From Galeopsis tetrahit (taxonomy: Eukaryota > Streptophyta > Magnoliopsida > Lamiales > Lamiaceae): a stretch of DNA of 64,000 nucleotides. The notes beneath the pieces were generated by a model. The model saw only the letters and a program-made list of their open reading frames with translations. It did no database searches and had not been told where the DNA came from. Shown one piece after another: positions 11,012-21,735 of this stretch; within the stretch, counting starts at the first letter, position 1; each line of letters starts with the position of its first letter. The stretch spans positions 18,220,001-18,284,000 of the forward strand of contig OY776130.1 of the NCBI GenBank assembly GCA_963675135.1, written 5' to 3'. The position numbers and the translations under genes are program-made.

Positions 11012-14000
11012 ATGGCTCCCAAAGTTAGACCAGAAATGATCATTGATTTCTCCAACAAGGCTCTAGACCTTGATTTTGGATACTTAAGCAACAAAAACAG
11101 CCTTCACTTTGAGCCCATAGTATCATTCGAAAGTGAAGATCCTGAGATTACACCAACCTTGAGATGGTTGAGAAGAGCAGGATTGCAGAAGTTTATGGAG
11201 GGAAGACCAAGCTCTTGCTTAGAAAGCTACATGGCAGAGTTCTTTGCCTTTCTGAAATGGAGAGGTAAGCCAGAAGATGGTGAAATTTCCACCAGACTTT
11301 CATATGTAGCAGAGGGAGAGGAGGAAGAGAGATTTCATAGAGTGAAATTCTCTTCAGAAGATCTTGAAGGAGCCTTTGGATTGCCTTCTGAGGGAAATTT
11401 CTCAATCTATTTGAGGTAATCACTAAGAGTCTTATGAGCAATACTGGAAGCTTGGAGCAAGTCAGCCATCCAAGAATCAGAATCATGGCTGCAGTTATTG
11501 ATGCCAGTGACAAAGGCATCAAATTTGATTGGAGGACCTTCATCATGTCTGAGATGATGAAGGAAAAGGCCAATTTTAAGGTGAAAGCCCACAACAAGGT
11601 TGTGCTAGAAGGGAAACTCAAGTATTGCACCAGGGCAAGCTTGTTGATTGAAAGATTTTCCCATTATTCTCAAATGCAAACCTTTGCAAAGCCCCTCCCA
11701 GCCCAAAAGATTCTGTTTAGAAAGCTCAGCAAGAAAACTGAACAAAGGAGAATGCTTATGGCCAAACCTGCTGAAGAGAAGGTGGAGGAAAAGCCAAAGT
11801 TGAAAAAGAGGACAAAGGCCAGAGTGGTGAAGACAAGGAAAATGTCTTAAATTCACTCAGAGGAGAATTCAGGAGCTTCAACTGAGATTGAAGAAGTTGC
11901 TGAAGAGGGAGTAAGTGTGCCCTCTGACCATTCAGAAGAGTTGAGACAGAAGTATAATGAGACTAGACAAAAGTCTAGAGGTGATAAGAGGATCAGGTAG
12001 GTTGTCCCTGAAAAGGATGGTGAAGGAAGTGGGAGTAGTAGGGCTAGCAAGAGAAGGGCCAAGCCTACTGACAAAGTGTTGGAGCTTCTGGAAGAAAGGT
12101 CTCTCCAACTTGCTCTAAGAGAGAGCAGAGCTGAAAGCAGGACCAAGTCCAAGTCAAGGACTAACTCATCTGGTTCTGGAACTCCAGAATCCAGGGTCCC
12201 TGAAGGTCAACCAATGGAGGCCAACATTCCTGAAATTCAGAACCCTGAGCCCAACTCCCCTGAAACCCACATAACCCCAACCAACCAACCTATCACCCCC
12301 ATAAACCTTACAAAGAGATATTCTCCAGAAGGGAGTGTGCAAAGGAGTGGGATAGATGTGCTAGCAGATATAGCAGTAGATGAGACAAGATTACATTCTC
12401 CCCTTGACTCATCTATGCTCAACTACTCAAAGCTTTTAGAAGTTGCACTCTTTGAACCAACCCCCTTGAGCAAAGCCCCTTCAGATCCATTGCTCTCAAA
12501 AGCAACTGAAGTTCCTTCAATTGCACCCAACCCTTCTAAAGACAATATCCCTGAACTCAACCTTCCTGAAGCCACTTTAGGAGAACCCAGAGCCAACTCC
12601 CCTATAACCCAAAGTCCTCATTCTAGTGGAGATGAGGAGGAGTATACTTATGAGAGTATGCTCAGAGGAGGAGCCAAGGCTACTGTGGACATTTTGTATC
12701 CACAACTTGCTGAATTTCCAAGAATGCAGAAGACATTCCATGATTTGAGGATGCTTGTTGATGTGAAGGACAAGACTATAATGGAAATCTCACAAGTCAT
12801 CCAAGATAAGGGTGCAAACTGGTGGCAAGTGGAGGAGAGCAGAGTGCTACACTTTGCTGGTGTGATGAAAACAAGATTCCTCATTGATGAGGAAGTCTTT
12901 GCAAAGTTGATAGATGATAAGATCATTGAGGAGAAAGAGAGAAAAGCTAAGGGCATCAGACACCCTGATAGCAGCTCAAATGATGATGATTCCCCTGATG
13001 ATCCCTCAAACCCCTCAAAACCCAACCCTCCTGAAACCCCTCAAGCCAACCTCCCTAAGCCTTCTGTATCAGGCAGACTCTCAAACCCTCCTAAAACCTA
13101 TCATAGAAAAGGCTCTGTGTCATTAGAGGTGTTGACCAAGGGTGGTAACACAACCAAAGACACATCTGCCAATGAAGGTTCTTCTGAACCTAAGGCACAG
13201 CCTAAAGATGTTGAGACAGAAGTATAATGAGACTAGACAAAAGTCTAGAGGTGATAAGAGGATCAGGGAGGTTGTCCCTGAAAAGGATGGTGAAGGAAGT
13301 GGGAGTAGTAGGGCTAGCAAGAGAAGGGCCAAGCCTACTGACAAAGTGTTGGAGCTTCAGGAAGAAAGGTCTCTCCAACTTGCTCTAAGAGAGAGCAGAG
13401 CTGAAAGCAGGACCAAGTCCAAGTCAAGGACTAACTCATCTGGTTCTGGAACTCCAGAATCCAGGGTCCCTGAAGGTCAACCAATGGAGGCCAACATTCC
13501 TGAAATTCAGAACCCTGAGCCCAACTCCCCTGAAACCCACATAACCCCAACCAACCAACCTATCACCCCCATAAACCTTACAAAGAGATATTCTCCAGAA
13601 GGGAGTGTGCAAAGGAGTGGGATAGATGTGCTAGCAGATATAGCAGTAGATGAGACAAGATTACATTCTCCCCTTGACTCATCTATGCTCAACTACTCAA
13701 AGCTTTTAGAAGTTGCACTCTTTGAACCAACCCCCTTGAGCAAAGCCCCTTCAGATCCATTGCTCTCAAAAGCAACTGAAGTTCCTTCAATTGCACTCAA
13801 CCCTTCTAAAGACAATATCCCTGAACTCAACCTTCCTGAAGCCACTTTAGGAGAACCCAGAGCCAACTACCCTATAACCCAAAGTCCTCATTCTAGTGGA
13901 GATGAGGAGGAGTATACTTATGAGAGTATGCTCAGAGGAGGAGCCAAGGCTACTGTGGACATTTTGTATCCACAACTTGCTGAATTTCCAAGAATTCAGA

Positions 14001-16875
14001 AGACATTCCATGATTTGAGGATGCTTGTTGATGTGAAGGACATGACTATAATGGAAATCTCACAAGTCATCCAAGATAAGGGTGCAAACTGGTGGCAAGT
14101 GGAGGAGAGCAGAGTGCTACACTTTGCTGGTGTGATGAAAACAAGATTCCTCATTGATGAGGAAGTCTTTGCAAAGTTGATAGATGATAAGATCATTGAG
14201 GAGAAAGAGAGAAAAGCTAAGGGCATCAGACACCCTGATAACAGCTCAAATGATGATGATTCCCCTGATGATCCCTCAAACCCCTCAAAACCCAACCCTC
14301 TTGAAACCCCTCAAGCCAACCTCCCTAAGCCTTCTGTATCAGGCAGACTCTCAAACCTTCCTAAAACCTATCATAGAAAAGGCTCTGTGTCATTAGAGGT
14401 GTTGACCAAGGGTGGTAACACAACCAAAGACACATCTTCCAATGAAGGTTCTTCTGAACCCAAGGCACAGCCTAAAGATGTTGAGGTTCCTATAATAGAG
14501 GCTGGTTTGATTAAGGCCTATTCAGTGTCAGGAGAGTTGGACACTGATCAGCCCTTAATCATTCAGGATGACTCAGTGGCTGTTGATATAAGCACTGTGA
14601 TCTCCCCACAACTGCCATCTTTGAACCTTGTTGAAGGTGGAGATGATGCAGGTTTAGGTGATGGAGTTGAAAAGGAAAGTCTAGTTGAAAAACCAGAGGG
14701 AGTAGTAGATGAGAGAGATGTGGTGATCACTAGAATAGTAAGTGTACCAACAAATAAGGGTGATATAAGTGAGGAAGGACAGGCTATTCTTGAAGTCAAA
14801 TCTAAACTTCAAGAATCCCTTGATGAGAGGAGGCCTGATTCCTTGTGTGAGGACATTTTTACTGAAGGGAGAAAAGAAATAGTTGAAAATGAGAAGAAGA
14901 CTGCTGATGTATCAGAGTCTTATGAAAAAGAAAATGAGGGTGATAAGTGTGTTTTTACTGACTCTTTTGATTTATCTGACATTGCAAGTATAAGTTTTGA
15001 ACAAATATTTGCAGATGACCTCTTGACAGATGCTCCAATACAAGTAGACACTGGATCAGCACAAGCTCTACTTGGAGTGCAATCAGAAAAGTTGGATTCC
15101 TTGGCTCAACAAGTTCAATCAGCTCATGCTGAAACTTCTGGAGCTTTAGATGAGCATGGAAGAACTCTAGCATCTGTTGAGATGAGGCTAACTGGCTCAG
15201 AAGATGTGGTTCTACCCACCTTGGAAGCTAGGATCAGTGGAGTTGAGACTGGTTTGCAAACCATTTCCACTGAAGTCATCAAAGCCAAAAATACCATGAA
15301 GTCAGTGTCAAAGGATGTCAAGAAAGAGCAAACCTTGCTAAGGAATAACCACAACAGGAATGTGAAAACCTTGAGATCAGTGGTTAAGCAAGCTCTTGGA
15401 AGAAAGACAGCTCTGCAAAGGAAAAGAGCTGAAGAGCAAAGGCTAGCTATGGTGAAAGCAGCCTCAGAAAAGTTTTCCCAAGAAGTGATGGCCAACATTG
15501 CTGAAGGTGCAGTGGCCAACCTCACTGAGCTCCTTAAAGCCCAATTGGATGCATCTCTGAAAGCAACTCTGGAAGAGGTTGTCCAACAAAAGATGAAGCC
15601 TGTTCTAGCATTTCTAAGCTTGAGCAGTGACAGAATGCAGAACATACATGATGAAAATGTATACTTGTTGGAGGAGATGAAATCTCTAACCCAAGCCCAG
15701 TCCTTGATGGCATCAACTATGAGTGAACTGAAGTTTGAATGTTTTGATGCTGCCAAAAAGGGGGAAAGGGAAAGAGCAAGGGCAAAAGGTGCCTTAGTGA
15801 TTGGATACCCAGTGAAAGGGAAAGACAAAATTGCTGAAGGAAAAGGAAAGGAGCCAGTAGTGCTGAACTTGGAAGATTTGGATGAAGAGGAGTAGTTAGC
15901 ACTTGCCTTGAAAAATTCAATGGCCTCAGCTCAAGAGGAAAGAGTGAGGTTACAGCAGAGGCCAGGTGGTGAAGTGTCTGGTTTGGACAAAGATGCTGAA
16001 GGTGTCCAAACTAGAGGAAAGATCAAGAGGGCAAAAGGAAAGAAAAGACAAGCTGAAACATTCACTGATTTTCCCAACAGCCTTGATCTACCACCTGAAT
16101 TCAGAATTGATGATGATGAGCCTATCTCAAAGAAGGCCAAAGCTGCTGAAGAGCCCAAGAATGCAGACAAGAACAAAGATGCTGAAGAGCCCAAAACTGC
16201 TGAAAAGGACAAGTCTTCTGAATCTGCCAGAAGAGCTGAAGGTCCCAAGTCCACTGAAGATGTTGAAGAGTTATTTGCTGAAGGATTTGGACCTGAACCT
16301 AAGAAGAAGACAACTGTCCTAGCTCATGATCCATCAAAACTGTTTCATGAAGGGAATGGCAAAGACCCTGAAACTCAACAGAAGCTGGCCATGATGAGGG
16401 CCCAAGAAAAGATGGATTTGATGGATGAAGCACAAAGAGCAAGAGATAAAAGAAGAGCAAACTTTCAGAAGCCAAGAAGAAAGAGAGCAACTTACAACAA
16501 GATGAAGCCACAGCTACTAATCCCAAAAGGGAGTTTGTCTATGATCAATATGTCATTGACAGATGGAATGGAAGAGATGCCAACTCCACTTTTGCTAAGT
16601 TCATGATAGAGTATTACAGAGAGCTTTATCAACAACTACTTGCAGCTGCTGATATTGCAAGAATTGAACTCACAGCTCCCAAGCCAATCATCTACATGCC
16701 TCCAAAGCTTGAAGGGTGGATTGACCAGGCAAGAATCCTGAAAGAATTTACTGAAATCCTCAAGCTGAACAAAATGGTTCTTGGACCTAAGGGAACAAAC
16801 CAAGAAGCCATGGCACTGAAGAGGAGAGTGTGGGCACAATATGGGATGGTGCCACCTCCTGAGGATGATCTCTAA
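11012..16875 (+). pseudogene. E2 third ORF (uncharacterised, broken; often called env-like in this lineage)
   Basis: It starts at MAPKVRPEMI (11012; an upstream in-frame ATG at 10874 is less likely) and is split over several frames: 11012-11419, 11434-11850, about 11851-13227, 13142-15895, 15908-16606, 16603-16875. The regions in order are a globular start (AEFFAFLKWRGKPEDG), a conserved FDWRTFIMSEMMKE block, Pro/Glu/Ser-rich stretches, a long coiled coil (about 15060-15740), a Lys/Glu/Ala-rich tract, and a conserved end (KLEGWIDQARIL...MVPPPEDDL). No signal peptide or membrane helix was seen, so an envelope role is not supported. Damage: TAA at 11848, TAG at 11998, a 1,270-bp tandem duplication that shifts frame, TAG at 15893, and a deletion of about 70 bp near 16528 relative to E3. 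The function is unknown. Confidence 0.8.
11941..14480 (+). repeat. 1,270-bp direct tandem duplication inside E2 third ORF
   Basis: Copy 1 is 11941-13210 and copy 2 is 13211-14480. The junction phrase TTGAGACAGAAGTATAATGA starts at 11941 and 13211. By eye there are about eleven substitutions and no length change. E3 has a single copy of the corresponding segment. The junction shares TTGAG with the sequence after copy 2 (14481). Because 1,270 is not a multiple of three, the second copy is read one frame off. Confidence 0.95.
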
Positions 16876-17417
16876 ACTGGCTAAGTCTTCTGACCTTTTT
16901 GATTGATCAACTGTGCTGAAATTTGGTCAAGATTGCTGATGTAGTGTGCAATGATAATCTAAGTGCTCTGATATGCATTGGTTGCTCTGATTTAAACATG
17001 TGTTCTAATACCTGATGTTTTTGCTCTGATACTAGAAGATGCTTTGAAACTTGAAGATCTAAGTAATTTTAAGTGTTTAGTTGACATGCTCTGATACTCT
17101 AGATCTTATGTTTAGTGTATGCTCTGAAACTTTTGTAATGATGTCTTGATTTCATGCTCTGATAAGTTATCTTCAACTATCAATATGATTGTAATGATTT
17201 TTATATGAATGATAGTTGAACTACCCTTGAATCAAGATACATTATTGCAGAAATCTCTCTATGCCTATCTTTGAAACCTACTTGCAACATAAACATTGAA
17301 TACACTAACACACATTGCTTTTCAGGATAACTGACCTTAGTCATGTCTTCTGAAGATAAATGTAATAGGTGTAGCTAAGTCACTTTTGCATAAGTTGTAT
17401 AGGTTTTGGCATCATCA
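16876..17417 (+). other. E2 3' untranslated region with GCTCTGATA repeats
   Basis: Non-coding stretch between the third ORF and the polypurine tract. It contains copies of GCTCTGATA(C) at 16965, 16984 (GCTCTGAT), 17023, 17088 and 17156, plus the variants GCTTTGAAAC (17041) and GCTCTGAAAC (17121). The motif is the reverse complement of the PBS core. E3 has the same region (46487-46946) with its own copies. Confidence 0.75.
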
Positions 17418-17430
17418 AAAAGGGGGAAAT
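17418..17430 (+). other. E2 polypurine tract
   Basis: AAAAGGGGGAAAT directly before TGTTGGG of the 3' LTR, the usual plus-strand primer for copia elements. The same tract is in E3 at about 46947-46959. Confidence 0.9.
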
Positions 17431-19073
17431 TGTTGGGAATAAAATGAGATATGTTTTGATTCAATACCAAAACCCCCTGAGACATGCCTAAGTCAAGTTG
17501 AGTATGTTCTAGAGATGTTAGAACATATAGAATAAAGGCTAGATGAGAAGCTGGTATGTTAGGCAGCTCTTAGTTGAATAGATGCACAATTTGAGGGGGA
17601 ACCTATGCTTTGAAGTTTATCAAGAACAAGTCCCCTCAAGGCTCAAATTCTGGAACAACCACTAAGCCTAATGAAGGCTAAGTATGCTGAACAGGAGAGT
17701 TGTCCAGAGAAGTTGTCTCAGCACAATTTATCAAGATCAAGTGCTCTGAAAGCTTAAGGTCAACTATGCTGAAGAGTTAAAGACAACAAAGCCCTAAAGA
17801 TCTCCAAAGAATCATGCTAAGTTCACTTTCAAGAGAAGCAAAGGGCAAGAGCCAAGTCATCTGATATGAGCAAGCCAACCTTGCTGATAAGCAAGACTAC
17901 TGATAGTGATAAGGAGAGTTGTCCAGTTGATAAGGAATGTTGTCCTATCATTGGAACAACCTTCAAAAGCCATGTCCAAATCCTAACAAGAGAATCTTAA
18001 AGTCAGATATTGGGAAGAGTGCTGCAGAATGAAGACAAAGCTTAAACAGCCGTTTATTTCCCAAATGAGGACATGTCACTATCAAGATTCTATCTTCAAA
18101 GTTGAAGAACTGAAAGAAGACATTTATGGACACTTGAGGCTGCCTCTCCAACGGGCAAATCCTTCAATTGTCTATAAATACAGAAGTGGGAAGACCATTT
18201 GAAAGCACCTCAACAGAATCCAACTACACAAGTATTCTGAAGTTCATAGAACTTTCAAAGCTTTCAAAGACTATTTTAGTCTTCAAACACTTCTTCTAAG
18301 CTGAACCTACATTGTATATCCATACAAAGCTTAGAGAGATATCCTATCCTTATACACTGATCTTCATTGTAAAGGATATCTCATTAGTTGGAACCTTACT
18401 TCAATCCTTACCCCTTTCAAGTGAGAAAGTGAGAAGGTTGTTGTAGTAGTAGTAGAAGTGGTAGGAGCTGACTGTTGAGAGAAGAACAGTTCAGTTCTGA
18501 GTTTAGAAGAGGGTACTAGGACTCTAGACATCCTAGGGATCAATTCACCAAGGAGTGGTGTTATTGATCAAGTGCACCTTGGCACTATAAAACAAGTTAA
18601 TTCCAAGAGTGAAGGAATTATCCTGTTCAATCAGGGAAAGTGGATGTAGGAGCTTGAGTCTCTGAACCACTATAACTTCTTGTGTTGATTTACTTTCAAA
18701 GTACTTTCATACATTCAACACTGCACACAAACTGATCTTTCAAAGGACTATTATTCAAAGACTGTGCAAAACCTATTTGGACAAGTTCCCTGAAAACTGG
18801 ACTGTATTGAATTGACAAAGTAATTTCAGAAACTAAAGGAGTCTAAACTAAAAGGGCCAACCACTATTCCGCACATATAACTCCCCTAGATAGTTATTCA
18901 ACTGAGTACTCAATAGTACTTAGTAGTTTGATTATCTTAGAAGAGTTAATCATCTTCAGCAGAGTTGTCCAAGACAACCTTACTAAGCTCTGGTTTGATC
19001 AAAGTCAAAAAGAATTTGCATACAAGTGTATCCCCCCCCATACACTTGTTATATACTCCTTTTAGGACCAACA
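17431..19073 (+). repeat. E2 3' LTR (1,643 bp)
   Basis: It starts TGTTGGGAATAAAATGAG after the polypurine tract and ends GGACCAACA. It is homologous along its length to the E3 LTRs but clearly more diverged from them than they are from each other. A TATA box (TCTATAAATA) is at 18171-18180. Near the end is a 10-bp stem with a C8 loop (19022-19049). Confidence 0.93.
18171..18180 (+). promoter_or_regulatory. Predicted TATA box of E2 3' LTR
   Basis: TCTATAAATA after CAACGGGCAAATCCTT, the same context as in both E3 LTRs. It would drive transcription into the flanking DNA to the right. Confidence 0.6.
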
Positions 19074-19875
19074 TTCCCTTTCCCCTTTGGATCAACCTTC
19101 TTCTTGGTTGGCTTCTCCAGCACCACCTGTTCTTCATCGGATTCAGAAAACACCTGAATCGGTTCAGCAACATCACCACATAGCTTCTTCTTCTTCCTCA
19201 AAGAGTCTGAGTAATCGACTCGAGTGAAAACCCGGTTTGATCGTCTCCTTGGAACTGGGCTCATCTTTCTCTTCCCTTTTTCAGCATTCCTCTTGAAGGG
19301 AATCGGTTCAGAGTCCGACTTCGAGATATCAGAGTCAGTTTCAGCCGATTTTTCGAGCGCTTCAGCATCCTCCATGTGAGCGTCCTCAGCTTCGGATGCC
19401 TCCGCATTCAACGGCTCATTTGACTCAGCAACAGGGGATTCTTCAATCTCCTTCTCGTCCTCCCCCACAGAGGCAGCAGTCGGGGCCTCTGTTTCAACAT
19501 TAGGGCTCAGATTTTGGGGCTTTTGAGTTGTGGATGAAGAAGGTGCAGTAGTGATAACTTCTTGGGTGCGCAAGTAGTGTGAGATATCTATGGACATATC
19601 TCCAATCGTGAGGATGGGTGAATTTGCAGACCTCATCGATTGAGAAAATTCTCAACCGCCTGGTTCAATTCGAAGAGTGAGGCTCCAAGTGGGATGTGGA
19701 TTCTTGTCGGACTAGCTGGAATGGGTGTGACGGTTTCGGCAGTTGGGGGTGAGTTCTCGTGTGAAGCGGCCATGGAAGCTAGTGTGTGGAGATTTGAGAG
19801 AGATGGAGATGACGGTTGTGAGTTTGAAATTGGAGAGTTTGGTTTCTGTGAGTTGGTTTTCTTGTTCCCTGCCAT
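19074..19875 (-). pseudogene. Truncated Ser/Glu-rich coding region interrupted by E2
   Basis: On the minus strand an ORF starts MAGNKKTNSQKPNSP (19875) and stops at 19633. The next frame continues from 19636 (MRSANSPILTIGDMSIDI), so the two are one reading frame broken by a one-base shift. The product is Ser/Pro/Thr-rich, then strongly acidic (EAEDAHMEDAEALEKS), then basic with a nuclear-localisation-like stretch (KGKRKMSPVPRRRSNR). E2 inserted at 19073 and the ORF then runs only seven codons into the LTR. Base composition is richer in GC than the flanks. I do not recognise a domain. It could be a host gene or the N-terminal part of another retroelement's accessory ORF; the remainder should lie beyond E2's other end, outside the window. 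Confidence 0.55.
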
Positions 19876-20179
19876 TTAAATAAAGAATTCGAAAAGAACA
19901 ACAAAAGAATCGAGACAATAGAAAATAGCTTATAAATAATGTAATTCAAAAAAAAAGTGACAATATTGTGATTAATTTTAACCGGTGAAGGAAACAACAT
20001 CATTTAGGTGAGATCGGCGAAAAAAAAAAACCCAGCCCATCGTAAATTCAACCATTGAATTTATGATAGTAAGAATCGTCGCAAATCGACGCGATTACCA
20101 CAACGCCTCAATTGTTGTGAGCCTTAAATTCCACCGCTCGACTTGAAACATTTTTTGTCGTCATAAATACAAGTTCAAA
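19876..20179. other. Upstream flank of the truncated coding region
   Basis: AT-rich sequence with a run of A and a short GC-richer patch (20080-20150). It may be the 5' leader or promoter of the minus-strand ORF at 19875. No other feature was recognised. Confidence 0.3.
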
Positions 20180-20412
20180 ATAATTACGACATTTTCAGGT
20201 TATCGTGTCGTATTAGGTAAATAACAGGTTATTGGATTACCTATTAATTTTATCGAATTTTATCGTGCTATTAACAGGTCGACATGAACCCAACACGAAC
20301 ACGACACAAAAATTTTGTGTCGTTATCGAGTCGATGCAATAATGATAAGGTCAAATACTAACCAATAATTTTCGTGTCAGATTCATGTCGTGTCGAAAAT
20401 TGCTACCCCTAA
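20180..20412. repeat. Degenerate GACACGA-type (hAT-like) interspersed repeat fragment
   Basis: Many alternations of CGTGTCG, AACACGACACAAA and CATGTCGTGTCG, ending GAAAATTGCTACCCCTA, which on the other strand is TAGGGGTAGCAATTTTC, a common terminus of plant hAT-like MITEs. The left terminus is not recognisable, so it is probably truncated or decayed. Confidence 0.45.
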
Positions 20413-20643
20413 TCCACACACTTCGTTTCAATTGTACGTTTTATAAATTTGTTTTGTTATTAATTTTTTACTCTTCTTGCATTTTATTTCATTTTTTTGA
20501 TTTAATTATGATGTTAGATTATATATTAAATACTTAGAATATGATGCAGGTTAGATTAGGGTGACACTACTACACATCCAGATTCTGAATATCCAAAATA
20601 TGATAAAATGTCGAAAATACCTCTAGGCTCTAACTGAATATTA

Positions 20644-20932
20644 CTCCCTCTGTCCAATTTTATTATGCCCACTTCTTCGGGCACGAGTTTTAATAAATAT
20701 TGATTAGTTTATTCATAAAGTAAGTTGGGGGTATGATGGAGTATTGTGGGGTCCATTTATAAATAAATGATTGTTTATGAATAAAGTGAATGGCAAAGTG
20801 GGTAAATAAGTGATGGTAGGAGGGTGGAGATAAAGTAGTATGAATAGTATTGTTTCCAAAAAGGGTATGGGCATAAAAAAAATTGGACAATCAAAAAAGG
20901 AAAGTGGGAATAATGAAATTGGAAGGAGGGAG
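20644..20932. mobile_element. Stowaway-type MITE (289 bp)
   Basis: Terminal inverted repeats CTCCCTCTGTCCAATTTTAT and (minus) CTCCCTCCTTCCAATTTCAT continue with matching ATTATGCCCAC/ATTATTCCCAC. It is flanked by TA at 20642-20643 and 20933-20934, the Tc1/mariner target duplication. No coding capacity. Confidence 0.9.
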
Positions 20933-20934
20933 TA

Positions 20935-21616
20935 TAATATTTTATTTTATTTTATACAGAAGAGGATATGATCACCATGATGTACATTTTGAGAAATAAT
21001 AAATAGGAGATGATTAAATATCATGTTACTGATTGCTGCTGGTTAAATACATAGAGTCAGCCAAATATCAACTTCACACCATAAACCATATATAAAGCTT
21101 TTCCTAAACAAATTCTGCTAATAATACACACATAAGTCTTGGCCTTGTATACAATGTTAATGGTTTTCATATTTCCCCTGCCTTGCTTTTTCATTCTACA
21201 ACTCTATTTTCCAACTTTGCAACTCTATTTGTATCTCATGTTTCAAGAGCAATCTTAAACGTCACAGAGAGTCTTACGATTGAAAGGAAATGGTTGGGGG
21301 ATAAGAGCGACCTAACACCACACTAACACAAATAAGTCTTGGGTTACAAATTAAAGCTTCTGGGGCTCTTTGCCAAAGAGTGTACTATGATACTGCCAAT
21401 TCTTAACTTTTCTAAATAGAATCTAGTCGATCGAATGGAATTCTCAAATACATATTCCGGACTCAAGGAACCACACTTTAATTAAGGGATTGCTAAATTA
21501 TATAAGATAATGCCAATGAACAGAGTATCTAGCAGCTGAAGTAGAAAAATTAAGATGTAAAACAGTGATATCTAGCTAGCTGCTGAATTAGAAAAATTAA
21601 ACATGTAAACACTAAC
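20935..21616. other. Unassigned AT-rich sequence
   Basis: No ORF, repeat terminus or domain was recognised. It lies downstream of the DXR-like exon on the minus strand and might be decayed intron or flank. Confidence 0.3.
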
Positions 21617-21735
21617 CTCGATTGTGCCCTGCTCTTTGGGAACGATTCCAATTCAACATCAGACAGAGCCTCTTTAAGTTGGTTAACTAATGACTCGTCT
21701 CGAACAGAAACTAATTGAGGGTTAAATGCCTTCAC
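21617..21735 (-). pseudogene. Single exon fragment resembling plant DXR (1-deoxy-D-xylulose 5-phosphate reductoisomerase)
   Basis: On the minus strand, after a good acceptor (CTACTCATCTTTCAG), the exon reads VKAFNPQLVSVRDESLV, NQLKEALSDVE, then in another frame IVPKEQGTIE, and ends at a GTTAGT donor. Plastid DXR, the MEP isoprenoid pathway enzyme, has the equivalent block FKPxLVAVRNESL...ELKEALADVE...EIIPGEQGVIE. The frame change after SDVE (a short deletion) breaks it, and the flanking DXR exons (NADPH-binding GSTGSIG before, ARHPEAV after) were not seen. The recognition is by eye and from memory of the family. Confidence 0.7.

Larger units (their letters stand above)
6742..19073 (+). mobile_element. 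E2: giant SIRE-like Ty1/copia element with third ORF (3' part)
   Basis: A plus-strand element of the same family as E3 (35340-48612). Present are the end of gag, pol, a very long third ORF, a 3' untranslated region with a polypurine tract, and the 3' LTR. The 5' LTR and most of gag lie left of nested E1, outside the window. Pol is followed by a third ORF, as in SIRE/Maximus elements. Coding capacity is decayed: a TGA inside pol, a frameshifting tandem duplication, a TAG and a deletion in the third ORF. The 3' LTR ends at 19073, and the following TTCCC would be the target repeat. Confidence 0.92.

Noticed and set aside
15124..15828. Long antisense ORF (234 codons, also 44659-45372, 237 codons) opposite the third-ORF coiled coil
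   Set aside because: It occurs in both E2 and E3 but only because the sense strand coiled coil lacks antisense stops; its composition (Ser/Leu/Phe/Cys) is that of a shadow frame, and no start context or domain was seen.
11012..16875. Third ORF as a retroviral envelope protein
   Set aside because: No signal peptide, transmembrane helix or fusion motif was seen; only its position after pol suggests the name.
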